A stretch of 64,000 nucleotides of DNA from Bacteroidales bacterium (GCA_016291135.1 JAEFAE010000003.1:1-64000); one strand, 5' to 3'. Shown: positions 7,263 to 16,419, counted from the first letter of the stretch. Numbers and translations are program-made. Notes: generated from the letters alone by a model not told the origin.

Positions 7263-8756
7263 ATGATGTGTGTTAAGAGAATGAGCTTGACCACCCTTAG
7301 GGTGGCCGTGGTCGCTGTGGCCCTTTTCGGAGCCACGGCGTGTGGAAACAAGACGGTGTCGGATGAGACGGCATCGAATGCTATGCAACAGCAACCTCAG
7401 ACCGTGGTGGAAGCGGCCCAGAACACCCCTCAGGTGTACCGCGCTTCTTTCCTGCCGACGGAAAACACCCCCGATTTTGTAGACGCCGCCGAGGCCAGTG
7501 TGAACGCGGTGGTGCATATCAAGACGACCATTATCCAAAAGACGACCACCTATAACGACTTCTTCGGCGCCTTCCTGGAGCACCTTTACGGCCTTCCGGG
7601 ACAGTCGCAGAGCAACAAGATGGTGGCCTACGGCTCGGGCGTCGTGTTGTCGCCCGACGGTTATATTGTCACCAACAACCACGTGGTGGAGGGTGCCGAC
7701 GAGGTGGAGGTTACCTTTAATAATAAGGTGGTCCGCAAGGCTACCATCGTGGGGACCGACCCCACCTCCGACCTGGCCTTGGTCAAGGTGGACGGCGCCG
7801 ACTTCGACTACCTGGTCTTCGGTGACTCCGACAAGGTGAAGGTGGGCGAGTGGGTCTTGGCCGTGGGCAACCCCTTCAACCTGACTTCTACCGTCACGGC
7901 GGGCATCGTGAGCGCCAAGGCCCGTAACATAGGCATCCTCGGCGAGAACAGCAACGTGGAGTCGTTCATCCAGACTGATGCGGCCGTGAACCGTGGCAAC
8001 AGCGGTGGCGCCTTGGTCAACACCAAGGGCGAGCTCATCGGCATCAACGCAGCCATCGCCTCGCATACGGGCTCCTACGAAGGCTATTCCTTCGCCATCC
8101 CGTCCAACATCGTGCGCAAGGTGGTCGACGACCTGCTGATGTATGGTGAGACGCAACGCGCCTACATCGGGATCTATCCCCAGGAGATGGACGCCGAGCG
8201 AGCCGGAAAGGCGGGCATGGAACAGATCAAAGGCGTGTACGTGGCGGGTGTCACTCCGGAAGGCGCCGCCCAGAAGGCGGGCATCCGTGAGGGCGATGTC
8301 ATCGAGCAGATCAACGGAACGGAGGTGAATTCGACCACCCAACTGATGGAGGTGATCCGTCAATACCGTCCCGGCGACGAGGTCGACATCCAGGTGGTGC
8401 GCAACGGTCGCGACCACAACTACCGGGTGTCCCTGCTCAACGAAGAGGGCTCAACCGACGTCGTCAAGAGAGGCGAGAGCTTCTACAACGCCACCTTCGG
8501 CGTGATGCTGCAGCCGGTCTCCAAGCAAGAGGCGAAGACGCTTCGCATTGACAACGGACTTAAGATCGTCGAGATCCGTCAGGGCGCTTTCCAAGGCGCC
8601 GGAGTGGAGGGATTCATCATCACAGCCGTCAACGGCAAGGCCGTGTCGAACAAGAAAGACCTGGAGTCCGCCATCGCCTCGAACCGCTCGCGCAAGACCT
8701 ACATCGAAGGGGTCTATCCGAACGGCATGCGCATGACTTTCGAGTATTACCAATAA
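7263..8756 (+). CDS. htrA: HtrA/DegP-family periplasmic serine protease
   Basis: 497 residues. A hydrophobic N-terminus ending ALFGATAC suggests a signal peptide or lipoprotein anchor (initiation at 7266 or 7281 is also possible). Trypsin-like domain with catalytic triad His140 (TNNHVVEGAD), Asp170 (SDLALVKVD) and Ser247 (RGNSGGALVN), then PDZ1 (about 300-390) and a more divergent PDZ2 (about 400-490). It degrades or chaperones misfolded envelope proteins. It is 22 bases upstream of rpoD with no terminator between, so some rpoD transcription may depend on this promoter. Confidence 0.93.
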   Translation: MMCVKRMSLTTLRVAVVAVALFGATACGNKTVSDETASNAMQQQPQTVVEAAQNTPQVYRASFLPTENTPDFVDAAEASVNAVVHIKTTIIQKTTTYNDFFGAFLEHLYGLPGQSQSNKMVAYGSGVVLSPDGYIVTNNHVVEGADEVEVTFNNKVVRKATIVGTDPTSDLALVKVDGADFDYLVFGDSDKVKVGEWVLAVGNPFNLTSTVTAGIVSAKARNIGILGENSNVESFIQTDAAVNRGNSGGALVNTKGELIGINAAIASHTGSYEGYSFAIPSNIVRKVVDDLLMYGETQRAYIGIYPQEMDAERAGKAGMEQIKGVYVAGVTPEGAAQKAGIREGDVIEQINGTEVNSTTQLMEVIRQYRPGDEVDIQVVRNGRDHNYRVSLLNEEGSTDVVKRGESFYNATFGVMLQPVSKQEAKTLRIDNGLKIVEIRQGAFQGAGVEGFIITAVNGKAVSNKKDLESAIASNRSRKTYIEGVYPNGMRMTFEYYQ

Positions 8757-8778
8757 AAACAACATTTTTTTGAAGATT

Positions 8779-9645
8779 ATGAAACAACTAAAGATCACTA
8801 AATCCATCACCAACCGTGATGCCGGCACCCTGGACAAATACCTCCAGGACATCGCCAAGGAACGCCTGCTCACCCCCGACGAAGAGGTGGAGCTGGCCCA
8901 ACGGATCCGTATGGGCGACCAACGGGCCTTGGACCAGCTGGTCCGATCCAACCTCCGCTTTGTCGTCTCGGTCGCCAAACAATACCAAAACCAAGGCCTC
9001 TCGCTGCAGGACCTGATCACCGAGGGCAACATGGGCCTGATCAAGGCGGCCCGCCGTTTCGACGAGACCCGTGGCTTCAAGTTCATCTCATACGCCGTAT
9101 GGTGGATCCGCCAGTCCATCCTGCAGGCCGTTGCCGAGCAGTCGCGCATCATCCGCCTGCCGTTGAACCAGGTCGGTGCCATCAGCCGGCTGAAGAAGGC
9201 TGCTGCCCTGCTGGAGCAGGAGTACCATCGCAAGCCCACCACCGAGGAGCTGGCCCGTGAGTTGGACCTCTCCGAATCGAAGGTGCAGGCCCTGTTGGGC
9301 ATGAACATGCGCCAGATCTCCACCGACGCCCCGCTCGACGACGACGATGACGGCAACTTCCTCGACGTGTATGTGGAGCAGGACTCGGTGGCCACCGATG
9401 AGGCGGTCGAAAACGAGTCCGACCAGAACGCCGTGAAACGTTCGCTCAACGCCCTCTCCGAGAAAGAGCGCCGGGTGATCGACATGTACTATGGCATTGA
9501 CAGTCCTAGGGAGTATTCGCTGGATGAGATCGCCATGGAGCTTGGCATCTCGCGCGAGCGTACCCGTCAGATCCGTGACCGTGCCCTCAAGCGCCTGAAA
9601 TCGGACAACCGAACCGCACTTTATCAAATGTATATGAATCAATGA
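8779..9645 (+). CDS. rpoD: Primary RNA polymerase sigma factor
   Basis: 288 residues from ATG at 8779 (MKQLKITKSITNRDAGTLDKYLQ), the conserved start of the short Bacteroidota primary sigma, which lacks the region 1.1 of proteobacterial sigma70. A TTG nine bases earlier is in frame but not needed. Region 2 (RFVVSVAKQYQNQGLSLQDLITEGNMGLIKAARRFDETRGFKFISYAVWWIRQSI) and the region 4 helix-turn-helix (YSLDEIAMELGISRERTRQIRDRALKRLK) are complete. This is the factor expected to read the TAnnTTTG promoters seen across the window. Confidence 0.96.
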   Translation: MKQLKITKSITNRDAGTLDKYLQDIAKERLLTPDEEVELAQRIRMGDQRALDQLVRSNLRFVVSVAKQYQNQGLSLQDLITEGNMGLIKAARRFDETRGFKFISYAVWWIRQSILQAVAEQSRIIRLPLNQVGAISRLKKAAALLEQEYHRKPTTEELARELDLSESKVQALLGMNMRQISTDAPLDDDDDGNFLDVYVEQDSVATDEAVENESDQNAVKRSLNALSEKERRVIDMYYGIDSPREYSLDEIAMELGISRERTRQIRDRALKRLKSDNRTALYQMYMNQ

Positions 9646-9654
9646 TTTTTTTCT

Positions 9655-9662
9655 TATCTTTG
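9655..9662 (+). promoter_or_regulatory. -7 element of sodB
   Basis: TATCTTTG, 34 bases before the sodB ATG; no clear -33 element is seen. Confidence 0.6.
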
Positions 9663-9696
9663 CAGGGATGAATCTGAAATCAACAAAGCAAAGCTT

Positions 9697-10281
9697 ATGG
9701 AAAAACATGCATTGATACCGCTGCCGTATGCGGCGGATGCCTTGGAGCCGGTGATCAGCAAAGAGACCATCGGCTTCCATCATGGCAAGCACCTTCAGGC
9801 ATACGTGAACAACCTGAATGCCGCCATCGAGGGAACCCCGTTTGAGAACCTGCCGCTGGAGGAGATCGTCCGGACCGCCGAAGGAGGGACCTTCAACAAC
9901 GCCGGGCAGATCCTGAACCACAACCTGTATTTCACCCAGTTCCGCGCACCCCGGGAGGACAACCGTCCTACAGGGGCCTTGGCTGCGGCCATCGACGCCC
10001 AGTTTGGCTCGTTCGACGCCTTTAAGGCGGAGTTCGTGAAGAAGGGCGCCACCCTGTTCGGCTCGGGATGGGTGTGGCTCTCGGCTGATGGGGAAGGGAA
10101 GCTCGTCATCACCCAGGAGACCAATGCCGGCAACCCCGTCCAGCGGGGCCTGAAGCCGTTGCTGACCTTCGACGTGTGGGAGCATGCCTACTATCTCGAC
10201 TACCAAAACCGCCGTCCCGACCACCTGGCCGCCTTGTGGCAGCTCATCGACTGGGAGGAGGTCGGTAAGCGTTACCGTTGA
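9697..10281 (+). CDS. sodB: Superoxide dismutase, Fe/Mn family
   Basis: 194 residues. Metal ligands by family alignment: His28 (FHHGKH), His75 (LNHNLYF), Asp159 and His163 (DVWEHAYYLDYQN). The NNAGQ stretch before His75 places a glutamine where Fe-type enzymes have it; relatives in Bacteroides and Porphyromonas accept either metal. It is a cytosolic defence against superoxide in an oxygen-sensitive organism. It has its own promoter after rpoD. Confidence 0.95.
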   Translation: MEKHALIPLPYAADALEPVISKETIGFHHGKHLQAYVNNLNAAIEGTPFENLPLEEIVRTAEGGTFNNAGQILNHNLYFTQFRAPREDNRPTGALAAAIDAQFGSFDAFKAEFVKKGATLFGSGWVWLSADGEGKLVITQETNAGNPVQRGLKPLLTFDVWEHAYYLDYQNRRPDHLAALWQLIDWEEVGKRYR

Positions 10282-10309
10282 GGCCGGAAGCCGTCAAAAC
10301 CATGAAGCC

Positions 10310-10732
10310 ATGAAAAAAGCAGGAAAAGTGTTTCTGGGCATCGGCCTGGTGGCCTTGCTGGCCTTTGCCGGCTGGTTTTTCATCAAGTTCTACTTCGTCT
10401 TTGGCAGTGGCGTGAAGGCCGGCCAGATGAATTTCTTCGTGTACAAGGGCTATGTCTTCAAGACCTACGAAGGCCGTCTGATCCTTCCCGGATACAACTC
10501 CAACAACAGCAACGCGACCATCCAGTCGAACGAGTTCAACTTCTCGGTCAAGGACGAGGGGGTCGCCCGTCAGCTGGAACGTTGCGCAGGCAAGCATGTG
10601 GAGCTGCATTACAAGGAGTACCTCGGCGCCCTGCCGTGGCGGGGGATGAGCAAGTATGTCGTGGACAGCGTGCTCTCCGTCGAGAGTGTCTCCGAGCCCT
10701 TGCCCGTACCCATCTCCGTAGGGACGGAATGA
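10310..10732 (+). CDS. Membrane-anchored conserved hypothetical protein
   Basis: 140 residues from the ATG at 10310. An N-terminal membrane helix (KVFLGIGLVALLAFAGWFFIKFYFVF) is followed by a small extracytoplasmic domain with the pattern GVKAGQMN-FVYKGYVFKTYEGRL. That pattern (GxRxG..f.kKG..FKTyEGeL) recurs in a family of small Bacteroidota membrane proteins of unknown function, sometimes mis-annotated as 6-phosphogluconate dehydrogenase. It follows sodB by 28 bases and ends at a terminator, so sodB and this gene probably form one transcript. Confidence 0.75.
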   Translation: MKKAGKVFLGIGLVALLAFAGWFFIKFYFVFGSGVKAGQMNFFVYKGYVFKTYEGRLILPGYNSNNSNATIQSNEFNFSVKDEGVARQLERCAGKHVELHYKEYLGALPWRGMSKYVVDSVLSVESVSEPLPVPISVGTE

Positions 10733-10742
10733 ACGCATGAAA

Positions 10743-10774
10743 GAGGCCGACGTTGCGTCGGTCTCTTTTTTTTG
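10743..10774 (+). terminator. Terminator after the sodB transcript
   Basis: AGAGGCCGACG (10743-10753), loop TTG, CGTCGGTCTCT (10757-10767), then an uninterrupted T-run to about 10774. Confidence 0.85.
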
Positions 10775-10780
10775 TGTTTT

Positions 10781-10813
10781 TTGTGCGTCACAAGCCAATA
10801 ATTCCTATCTTTG
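10781..10813 (+). promoter_or_regulatory. Promoter of gap
   Basis: TATCTTTG (10806-10813) with TTTG (10781-10784) 21 bases upstream; ATG follows 26 bases later. Confidence 0.7.
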
Positions 10814-10839
10814 CAAAACTAATCTAAAAAAACTGTATC

Positions 10840-12288
10840 ATGGATAATTACGAAAGCTCCCTGAAGTTATGGAATGAGAACGAAAAAGCCGCCAATGAGC
10901 TGATCAACATTGTTGGCAAGCTCTGGTACGACAAGTCTGTTGAACTGATTCTGCTCCGTTCGCTCTTGGTGAACCGCGGCTCCGGTAAGATCCTGAACAA
11001 GCACCTTCGCGCCGAGGCGGTCCTTGGAAAGCCGGTGCGCGTCCAAGACTCCCTGCTGATTGCGAAAGCCCTGCTCGCTGAAAACCTTGCCCCCGCCAGA
11101 ATCGACATCGGACGTTTGAATTCCGAATGGACGGATGAGCGCGAGAAATATGACAACAACGTCACCGCCTTCGTACGCGACAAGCTCAGCTACATCATCG
11201 ATGCCCTGCCGCGCAGCAACAAGGTGCAGGATGTGATTCTCTATGGTTTCGGCCGTATCGGCCGTATCCTCTGCCGCGAGATGACGGAGATGGCAGGCAA
11301 CGGCTCCGCCTTGCGTGTCCGTGCCATCGTCACCCGCAAGAACTCGCCCGAGGACATCGCCAAGCGCATCAACCTGTTCCGCACCGACTCGGTACACCGC
11401 TATTTCCACGGTGTGTGCCGTCCGCTGATCGAAGAGAACGCCATGATGGTCAACGGCCAGAAGATCCTCTTCCTCGAGGCCAAGAACCCTGAAGACATCG
11501 ACTACGAAGCCTACGGCATCCATGATGCGCTGCTGATCGACAACACGGGCGCCTTCCGTGACCGTGAGTCGCTGTCGCGTCACCTGCAGGCCAAAGGCGT
11601 CGCCAAGGTGCTGCTCACCGCTCCTGGCAAGGGCGACATCCCGAACGTGGTGTACGGTGTCAACCAAGACACGCTCGACCTGAAGAACGAGAAGGTCTTC
11701 TCCGCTGCCTCCTGCACCACCAACGCCATCGTTCCCGGCCTGGAGGTCATGATGAAGAACTTCGGCATCGTGAAGGGTCATATCGAGACCATCCACAGCT
11801 ACACCAACGACCAGAACCTGCTCGACAACTATCACAAGAAAGAGCGCCGTGGCCGTTCCGCCGCCTTGAACATGGTCATCACCGAGACGGGTGCCGGCAA
11901 GGCCGCCGCCAAGGCCATCCCCGAGTTGAAAGGCAAGCTGACCAGCAACGCTGTCCGCGTTCCCACGCCGGATGTGTCGTTGGCCGTCCTCGCCCTCGAC
12001 CTCGAGCGTGAGACCACCGTCGAAGAGGTGAACGAAGCCTTTCGCATCGCCTGTCTCGAGGGCAACCTGATCGAGCAGATCCGTTTCAGCCAGAACACCG
12101 AGTTTGTGTCGTCCGACGGCATCGGTGACAGCTGCGCCTGCATCTTCGACGCCCCGGCCACCAAGGTGTCGTCCGACGGCAAGACGGTGATCCTCTACCT
12201 GTGGTACGACAACGAGTTCGGATACAGCAACCAGGTGATCCGACTCGCCCGTCACATCGGAGAGGTGAAGAGCTACAGATATTATTAA
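10840..12288 (+). CDS. gap: Glyceraldehyde-3-phosphate dehydrogenase, long form with N-terminal extension
   Basis: 482 residues instead of the usual 330-340. Residues 1-130 form a helical extension of unknown role. The NAD-binding Rossmann domain starts at VILYGFGRIGR (132-142). The catalytic cysteine is Cys292 in SAASCTTNA, where most GAPDHs read ASCTTNC. His319 (HSYTNDQN) is the catalytic base. It catalyses oxidative phosphorylation of glyceraldehyde-3-P in glycolysis or its reversal. Long GAPDHs of this kind are known in Bacteroidota and some Proteobacteria. A standard-length paralogue may exist elsewhere in the genome. Confidence 0.92.
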   Translation: MDNYESSLKLWNENEKAANELINIVGKLWYDKSVELILLRSLLVNRGSGKILNKHLRAEAVLGKPVRVQDSLLIAKALLAENLAPARIDIGRLNSEWTDEREKYDNNVTAFVRDKLSYIIDALPRSNKVQDVILYGFGRIGRILCREMTEMAGNGSALRVRAIVTRKNSPEDIAKRINLFRTDSVHRYFHGVCRPLIEENAMMVNGQKILFLEAKNPEDIDYEAYGIHDALLIDNTGAFRDRESLSRHLQAKGVAKVLLTAPGKGDIPNVVYGVNQDTLDLKNEKVFSAASCTTNAIVPGLEVMMKNFGIVKGHIETIHSYTNDQNLLDNYHKKERRGRSAALNMVITETGAGKAAAKAIPELKGKLTSNAVRVPTPDVSLAVLALDLERETTVEEVNEAFRIACLEGNLIEQIRFSQNTEFVSSDGIGDSCACIFDAPATKVSSDGKTVILYLWYDNEFGYSNQVIRLARHIGEVKSYRYY

Positions 12289-12301
12289 TCGAAACTTTTT
12301 G

Positions 12302-12339
12302 ATGAGGGTGGCCGTACGGCCACCCTCATTGTGCTTTTT
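12302..12339 (+). terminator. Perfect-stem terminator after gap
   Basis: A perfect palindrome at 12302-12329 (arm ATGAGGGTGGCC) is followed by TGTGCTTTTT. The tract begins five bases after the stem, so termination may be partial. Confidence 0.65.
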
Positions 12340-12366
12340 AAAAACTCAAGAAACGACCTTATTTTA

Positions 12367-14328
12367 ATGAACAAGTCATCCCTTATCGGTTTTATTCTCA
12401 TCGGGGCGATCTTGTTTGGATGGATGCTATGGATGCAGCCGTCCAAGGAAGAACTCGCCGAACAAAAACGCATTCAAGATTCCATCATGATGGCACGGCA
12501 GGAAGCCGCCGTGCTCGATTCTATCCGGCTGGCCGAAGAACAAGCCCTCCAAGCCAGGGCGGACTCCATGGCTGCGGAAGCCACGGCCTTGATGGGCGAT
12601 TCCGTCGCCTACGCTGCCCAGCAGCAGCGTCTCAGCCGCGACAAATACGGCGCCTTCGCCTCAGCCTCGCAAGGGGAGGAGAAGTGCTACACCATCGAGA
12701 CCCAGCTGCAGCGCATCACCTTGTCCAGCAAGGGCGGTGCCATCAAGGAGGTGGAACTCAAGGAATACCAGACCTACGACTCGTTGCCGTTGATCAGCTT
12801 CGACCCTGAGACCTCGGTCTTCGACCTGTCGTTCTTTTCGAACAACCGCATCATCAACACCTCGCAGCTTTACTTTGAGCCTTACGTCAACGGACAGCCC
12901 TATCAGGGTGGCGACCTGACGACCCGCGAAGGCGACAGCGTGGTGTTTTCCATGCGTGCCTACGCCGATGACTTGGATGGCGCCCGCAACGGCGACCAGT
13001 ATCTTGAGTTTGTCTATACCCTGCGTGACCACGACTACATGATGGGGTTCGACCTGCGTACCGTGGGGCTGAAGGACGTGATCGCCAACAACATGAGCTA
13101 CATGAACCTGGATTGGAAACTGGATCTGATCCAACATGAAAAAGACGTGGACCGCTTCATCAACACCACGGTGTACTACAAGCCGATGAACGAAAACGAG
13201 GTGGATCGGGTCAACGACCGCAAGAACAAGGAAGAGGTCGTCAACTCGGGCATCAACTGGTTCTCGTTCAAGGAGCGTTTCTTCTGCAACGTGTTGGTGG
13301 CCAAGAACGGTTTCTCGAGTGCCAAGTTCAATGTCTCCACGGAACCCGGAAAGCAGAACCCCAAATACTTCAAGACGATGGCTTCGAGTGTGGAGGTCCC
13401 CTACGACTTCCGTGCCGAGACCAACGAGTTCCCCATGTCGTTCTACTTCGGCCCGAACCATTTCAAGACCTTGAAGAGCTATGGCCTGAAGCTGCAACGC
13501 CAGATCGACGTGGGTAACTTCTTCCTCATCCGTTGGATCAACTACGTCGTCATCTATGTGTTCGACTGGCTCGGATCGTACGGCTGGAGCTATGGCATCG
13601 TGATCCTCATCCTGACCATCCTCATCAAGCTCTTGCTGTTCCCGATCGCCTTCAAGTCCTACAAGTCGTCGGCCATCACCCGGATCTTGAAACCCGAGAT
13701 GGAGGCCATCAGCGCCAAGTATCCCAAGGAGGAAGACGCCATGAAGAAGCAGCAGGCGGTGATGAACCTTCAGCGTCAAGCGGGTGCCAGCCCTACCTCG
13801 GGTTGCATCCCCATGTTGCTGCAGTTCCCGATCCTGATCGCCGTGTTCCGTTTCTTCCCCTCGTCCATCGAGTTGCGTCAGCAGCCCTTCCTCTGGGCGG
13901 AGGACCTCTCCACTTACGACAGCATCCTGGACCTACCGTTCCGCATCCCGGGCTATGGCGACCACGTGAGTCTCTTCTGTCTGTTGATGACCATTACGAC
14001 CTTCATCTACACTTACGTGAACAACAAGCAGATGGAGTCAACGGCCAACCCGCAGATGAAAGGCATGAAGATCATGATGTACCTGATGCCGATCCTGTTC
14101 CTGGGCATCTTCAACAGCTATTCCGCCGGTTTGAGCTACTACTACATGCTGGCCAACATCATCACCTTCATCCAGATGTTCATCTTCCGTAAGATGATCG
14201 ACGAGGACAAGGTGCGTGCCACCATCGAGGAAAACAAGCGCAAGCCTCAGAAGAAGTCCCGCTTCCAACAACGGCTGGAGGCGGCCCAGAAGGCGCAGCA
14301 ACAGCAACTCAAAAACGCCAGGAGATAA
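12367..14328 (+). CDS. yidC: Membrane protein insertase YidC
   Basis: 653 residues from the ATG giving MNKSSLIGFILIGAILFGWMLWM, the usual first membrane helix. A large periplasmic P1 domain (about 60-380) precedes the conserved insertase core of about five helices, with SYGWSYGIVILILTILIKLLLFPIAFKSYKSS, the cytoplasmic hairpin and QAGASPTSGCIPMLLQFPILIAVFRFF. It inserts and folds inner-membrane proteins with or without SecYEG. The lysine/glutamine-rich tail is typical for ribosome contact. It is the first gene of a tight operon with DUF2750 and trkH. Confidence 0.95.
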   Translation: MNKSSLIGFILIGAILFGWMLWMQPSKEELAEQKRIQDSIMMARQEAAVLDSIRLAEEQALQARADSMAAEATALMGDSVAYAAQQQRLSRDKYGAFASASQGEEKCYTIETQLQRITLSSKGGAIKEVELKEYQTYDSLPLISFDPETSVFDLSFFSNNRIINTSQLYFEPYVNGQPYQGGDLTTREGDSVVFSMRAYADDLDGARNGDQYLEFVYTLRDHDYMMGFDLRTVGLKDVIANNMSYMNLDWKLDLIQHEKDVDRFINTTVYYKPMNENEVDRVNDRKNKEEVVNSGINWFSFKERFFCNVLVAKNGFSSAKFNVSTEPGKQNPKYFKTMASSVEVPYDFRAETNEFPMSFYFGPNHFKTLKSYGLKLQRQIDVGNFFLIRWINYVVIYVFDWLGSYGWSYGIVILILTILIKLLLFPIAFKSYKSSAITRILKPEMEAISAKYPKEEDAMKKQQAVMNLQRQAGASPTSGCIPMLLQFPILIAVFRFFPSSIELRQQPFLWAEDLSTYDSILDLPFRIPGYGDHVSLFCLLMTITTFIYTYVNNKQMESTANPQMKGMKIMMYLMPILFLGIFNSYSAGLSYYYMLANIITFIQMFIFRKMIDEDKVRATIEENKRKPQKKSRFQQRLEAAQKAQQQQLKNARR

Positions 14329-14331
14329 GCC

Positions 14332-14736
14332 ATGAATACGTTGGAAACTTTTTTGGACGCGATCTCCGAGACCCGGAAGGTTTGGTTGTTGGAGGCCATG
14401 ACGGGCATGTTCGCCATGCTGGAGGATGCCGACGGGAACTCTTATATCCCCGTCTGGGCGTCGGAAGCCGAAGCGAAACAGGCCGCACTGGACGACTGGG
14501 CCGACTATGAGGTGACCGAGATGGGCTTCTCCGAACTCGCCGTCTGGCTCAAAGAGCTCTCGCGCGACGAGATCGACATCGCGGTAGCGCCCGAGCGTGA
14601 TGGCCAGATCATGGCCATCGCCTCCGCCAACTTCCGCAAATGGGTCAAGCCGTTGGCGGACGACTCCTACCATGAGGAGCCCGACGAGGACGACGACGAC
14701 TTCGACTACGGCGACGGATGGGCTGAAAAGTGGTAA
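14332..14736 (+). CDS. DUF2750 family protein
   Basis: 134 residues. The family pattern is clear: GMFAMLEDADGNSYIPVWASEAEAKQAALDDWADYEVTEMGFSELAVWLKEL-SRDEIDIAVAP. DUF2750 proteins have no established function. The C-terminus is very acidic (HEEPDEDDDDFDYGDG). It starts three bases after yidC and ends ten bases before trkH, so all three are probably translated from one message. Confidence 0.85.
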   Translation: MNTLETFLDAISETRKVWLLEAMTGMFAMLEDADGNSYIPVWASEAEAKQAALDDWADYEVTEMGFSELAVWLKELSRDEIDIAVAPERDGQIMAIASANFRKWVKPLADDSYHEEPDEDDDDFDYGDGWAEKW

Positions 14737-14745
14737 GGGTGCCTT

Positions 14746-16260
14746 ATGAAAAGCAAGCTGTTCGGAGTCCTCTTGTTCATAGAGACCGCGGCATTGCTGC
14801 TGACTGCGGCCGTGTCATGGCTCTACCATGTCAGGTGCGGTGAGGACGACTACAGCGCTTTTCTGATCACGGCTGCCGTCACGGGCGTCGCCGGACTGCT
14901 GTTCTATGTGGCGGGCGGAAAATGGACCACCGGCATCGACAATGACGACACGTTTGTGGTGGTCACCCTGTCGTGGGTATTGTATTCGCTGTTCGGGATG
15001 CTGCCGTTTTTGCTGAGCGGCTCCATCGACAACGTGACAGACGCCTTCTTTGAGACCATCTCGGGATTCACCACCACGGGATCCACCATTATGAAAAACG
15101 TGGACGAGCAGACCCATGGCATCCTGTTTTGGCGCGCCATCATGCAATGGCTGGGCGGCTTGGGCATCGTGGTGTTCACCCTCGCCTTCATCCCTGCGGT
15201 AACCCGAGGTTCCAGGAAAGCCTCGTTGTTTGCTGCGGAGGCCCCGGGCATGAGTGTCGAGAAGCTCAGCCCGTCCATGCATGCCACCTCGCGTATCCTA
15301 TGGGCCATCTATATCATCATCACCCTGATATGTGCCATCCTGTATGCGGTGGGGCCGATGTCGCTGTTCGACGCGGTGTGCCATGCCTTCACCACCATCT
15401 CCACCGGTGGCTACAGCACCCATCAGGACAGCCTTGCCTACTACCAGTCCGGTTATGTCGAGACGGTGGCGGTCGTCTTCATGATCCTCTCGGCGGTCAA
15501 CTTTTCCATGTTCTATTTCATGGTGTCGGGTCGTTGGGGCCTCATTTGGAAAAACGAGGAGGTGCGTGTCTACTTTGCGTCGATCCTGGTGATGACGTTA
15601 TTGTTTGTGGGGCTGTTTGTGCTCGTCCCGTATCTCGATGGGCTTACCCAAGAGCAGCTGGACAGTTATCCCAAGGGGTGGGGAGGGCGTTTCAAGACCG
15701 CCTTGTTCCACGTGGCCTCCATGCTGTCGAATACCGGTTTCTCGTCGCGTAACTCCAATTACGACCTATGGGGGATGTTGTTTGTGGTTCCCACCTTGCT
15801 GATGCAGATCGTCGGCGGCTGTGCGGGATCGGCCAGTGGCGGCATCAAGATGGCGCGGGTCATCGTGCTTTTCAAGTTCATCAGGAACGCCTTGAAGGAG
15901 CTGATCCATCCTACGGGTATGTTCTCCGTGAAGATTTCGGGGCAGACGGTGGATGACGTAACGGTCCGGCGGGTGTGCAACTTCGTGTCGTGGTTCCTGG
16001 TCTTGCTTGTGGTCAACCTCTTGCTGTTGACATGGGCAGGGCTGAGCTTCGAGGACGCCGGCATCGCCTTCCTGACCTGTTTCAGCAACCTGGGCATGGG
16101 TTCGGGGGCCACCGGGCCTGCCGCCAGCTTGGCAGACCTGCCTGCGGCGGCCAAATGGATCCTCTCGGCCGACATGTTGTTGGGTCGTTTGGAGATCATC
16201 ACCGTGTTGTTGATTTTCTTCCGTTCCGCCTGGGTCTACACCAAAGGTTCCAAAGATTAA
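14746..16260 (+). CDS. trkH: TrkH-family potassium uptake channel subunit
   Basis: 504 residues, about ten membrane helices. The four K+-selectivity-like loops can be seen in order: TISGFTTTGST, TTISTGGYSTH, NTGFSSRN and SNLGMGSGATGP. In known systems TrkH needs the NAD/ATP-gated subunit TrkA, which is not in this window. The A-run right after the stop belongs to repeat array B. Confidence 0.93.
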   Translation: MKSKLFGVLLFIETAALLLTAAVSWLYHVRCGEDDYSAFLITAAVTGVAGLLFYVAGGKWTTGIDNDDTFVVVTLSWVLYSLFGMLPFLLSGSIDNVTDAFFETISGFTTTGSTIMKNVDEQTHGILFWRAIMQWLGGLGIVVFTLAFIPAVTRGSRKASLFAAEAPGMSVEKLSPSMHATSRILWAIYIIITLICAILYAVGPMSLFDAVCHAFTTISTGGYSTHQDSLAYYQSGYVETVAVVFMILSAVNFSMFYFMVSGRWGLIWKNEEVRVYFASILVMTLLFVGLFVLVPYLDGLTQEQLDSYPKGWGGRFKTALFHVASMLSNTGFSSRNSNYDLWGMLFVVPTLLMQIVGGCAGSASGGIKMARVIVLFKFIRNALKELIHPTGMFSVKISGQTVDDVTVRRVCNFVSWFLVLLVVNLLLLTWAGLSFEDAGIAFLTCFSNLGMGSGATGPAASLADLPAAAKWILSADMLLGRLEIITVLLIFFRSAWVYTKGSKD

Positions 16261-16288
16261 AAAAAAAAAGGCACCCCATCGGGGTGCC
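16261..16288 (-). terminator. Repeat-derived terminator for clpB
   Basis: On the minus strand the outermost hairpin of array B (GGCACCCC-GAT-GGGGTGCC) is followed at once by nine Ts (complement of the A-run 16261-16269). It would stop clpB transcripts just before they enter trkH. Confidence 0.65.
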
Positions 16289-16413
16289 CTGTCGGACATA
16301 CCCCCTTGGGGGTGCCCTGTTGGTAGCCACGGGGTTGAAAACCCCTGGGACAAAAAACGATCGGTGTCACCCCATCGGGGTGCCCTGTCGGACACACCAC
16401 GACGGGGTTCATC
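16261..16413. repeat. Modular hairpin repeat array B
   Basis: Palindromes occur at 16270-16288 (GGCACCCC/GGGGTGCC), around 16301-16314 and at 16369-16383, each followed by a CCTGTCGG or CCTGTTGG linker. One copy of the second module lies at 16321-16349 (core CCACGGGGTTGAAAACCCC). A degenerate last unit ends near 16413. It fills the gap between the convergent trkH and clpB genes. Confidence 0.9.
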
Positions 16414-16419
16414 CACCGA

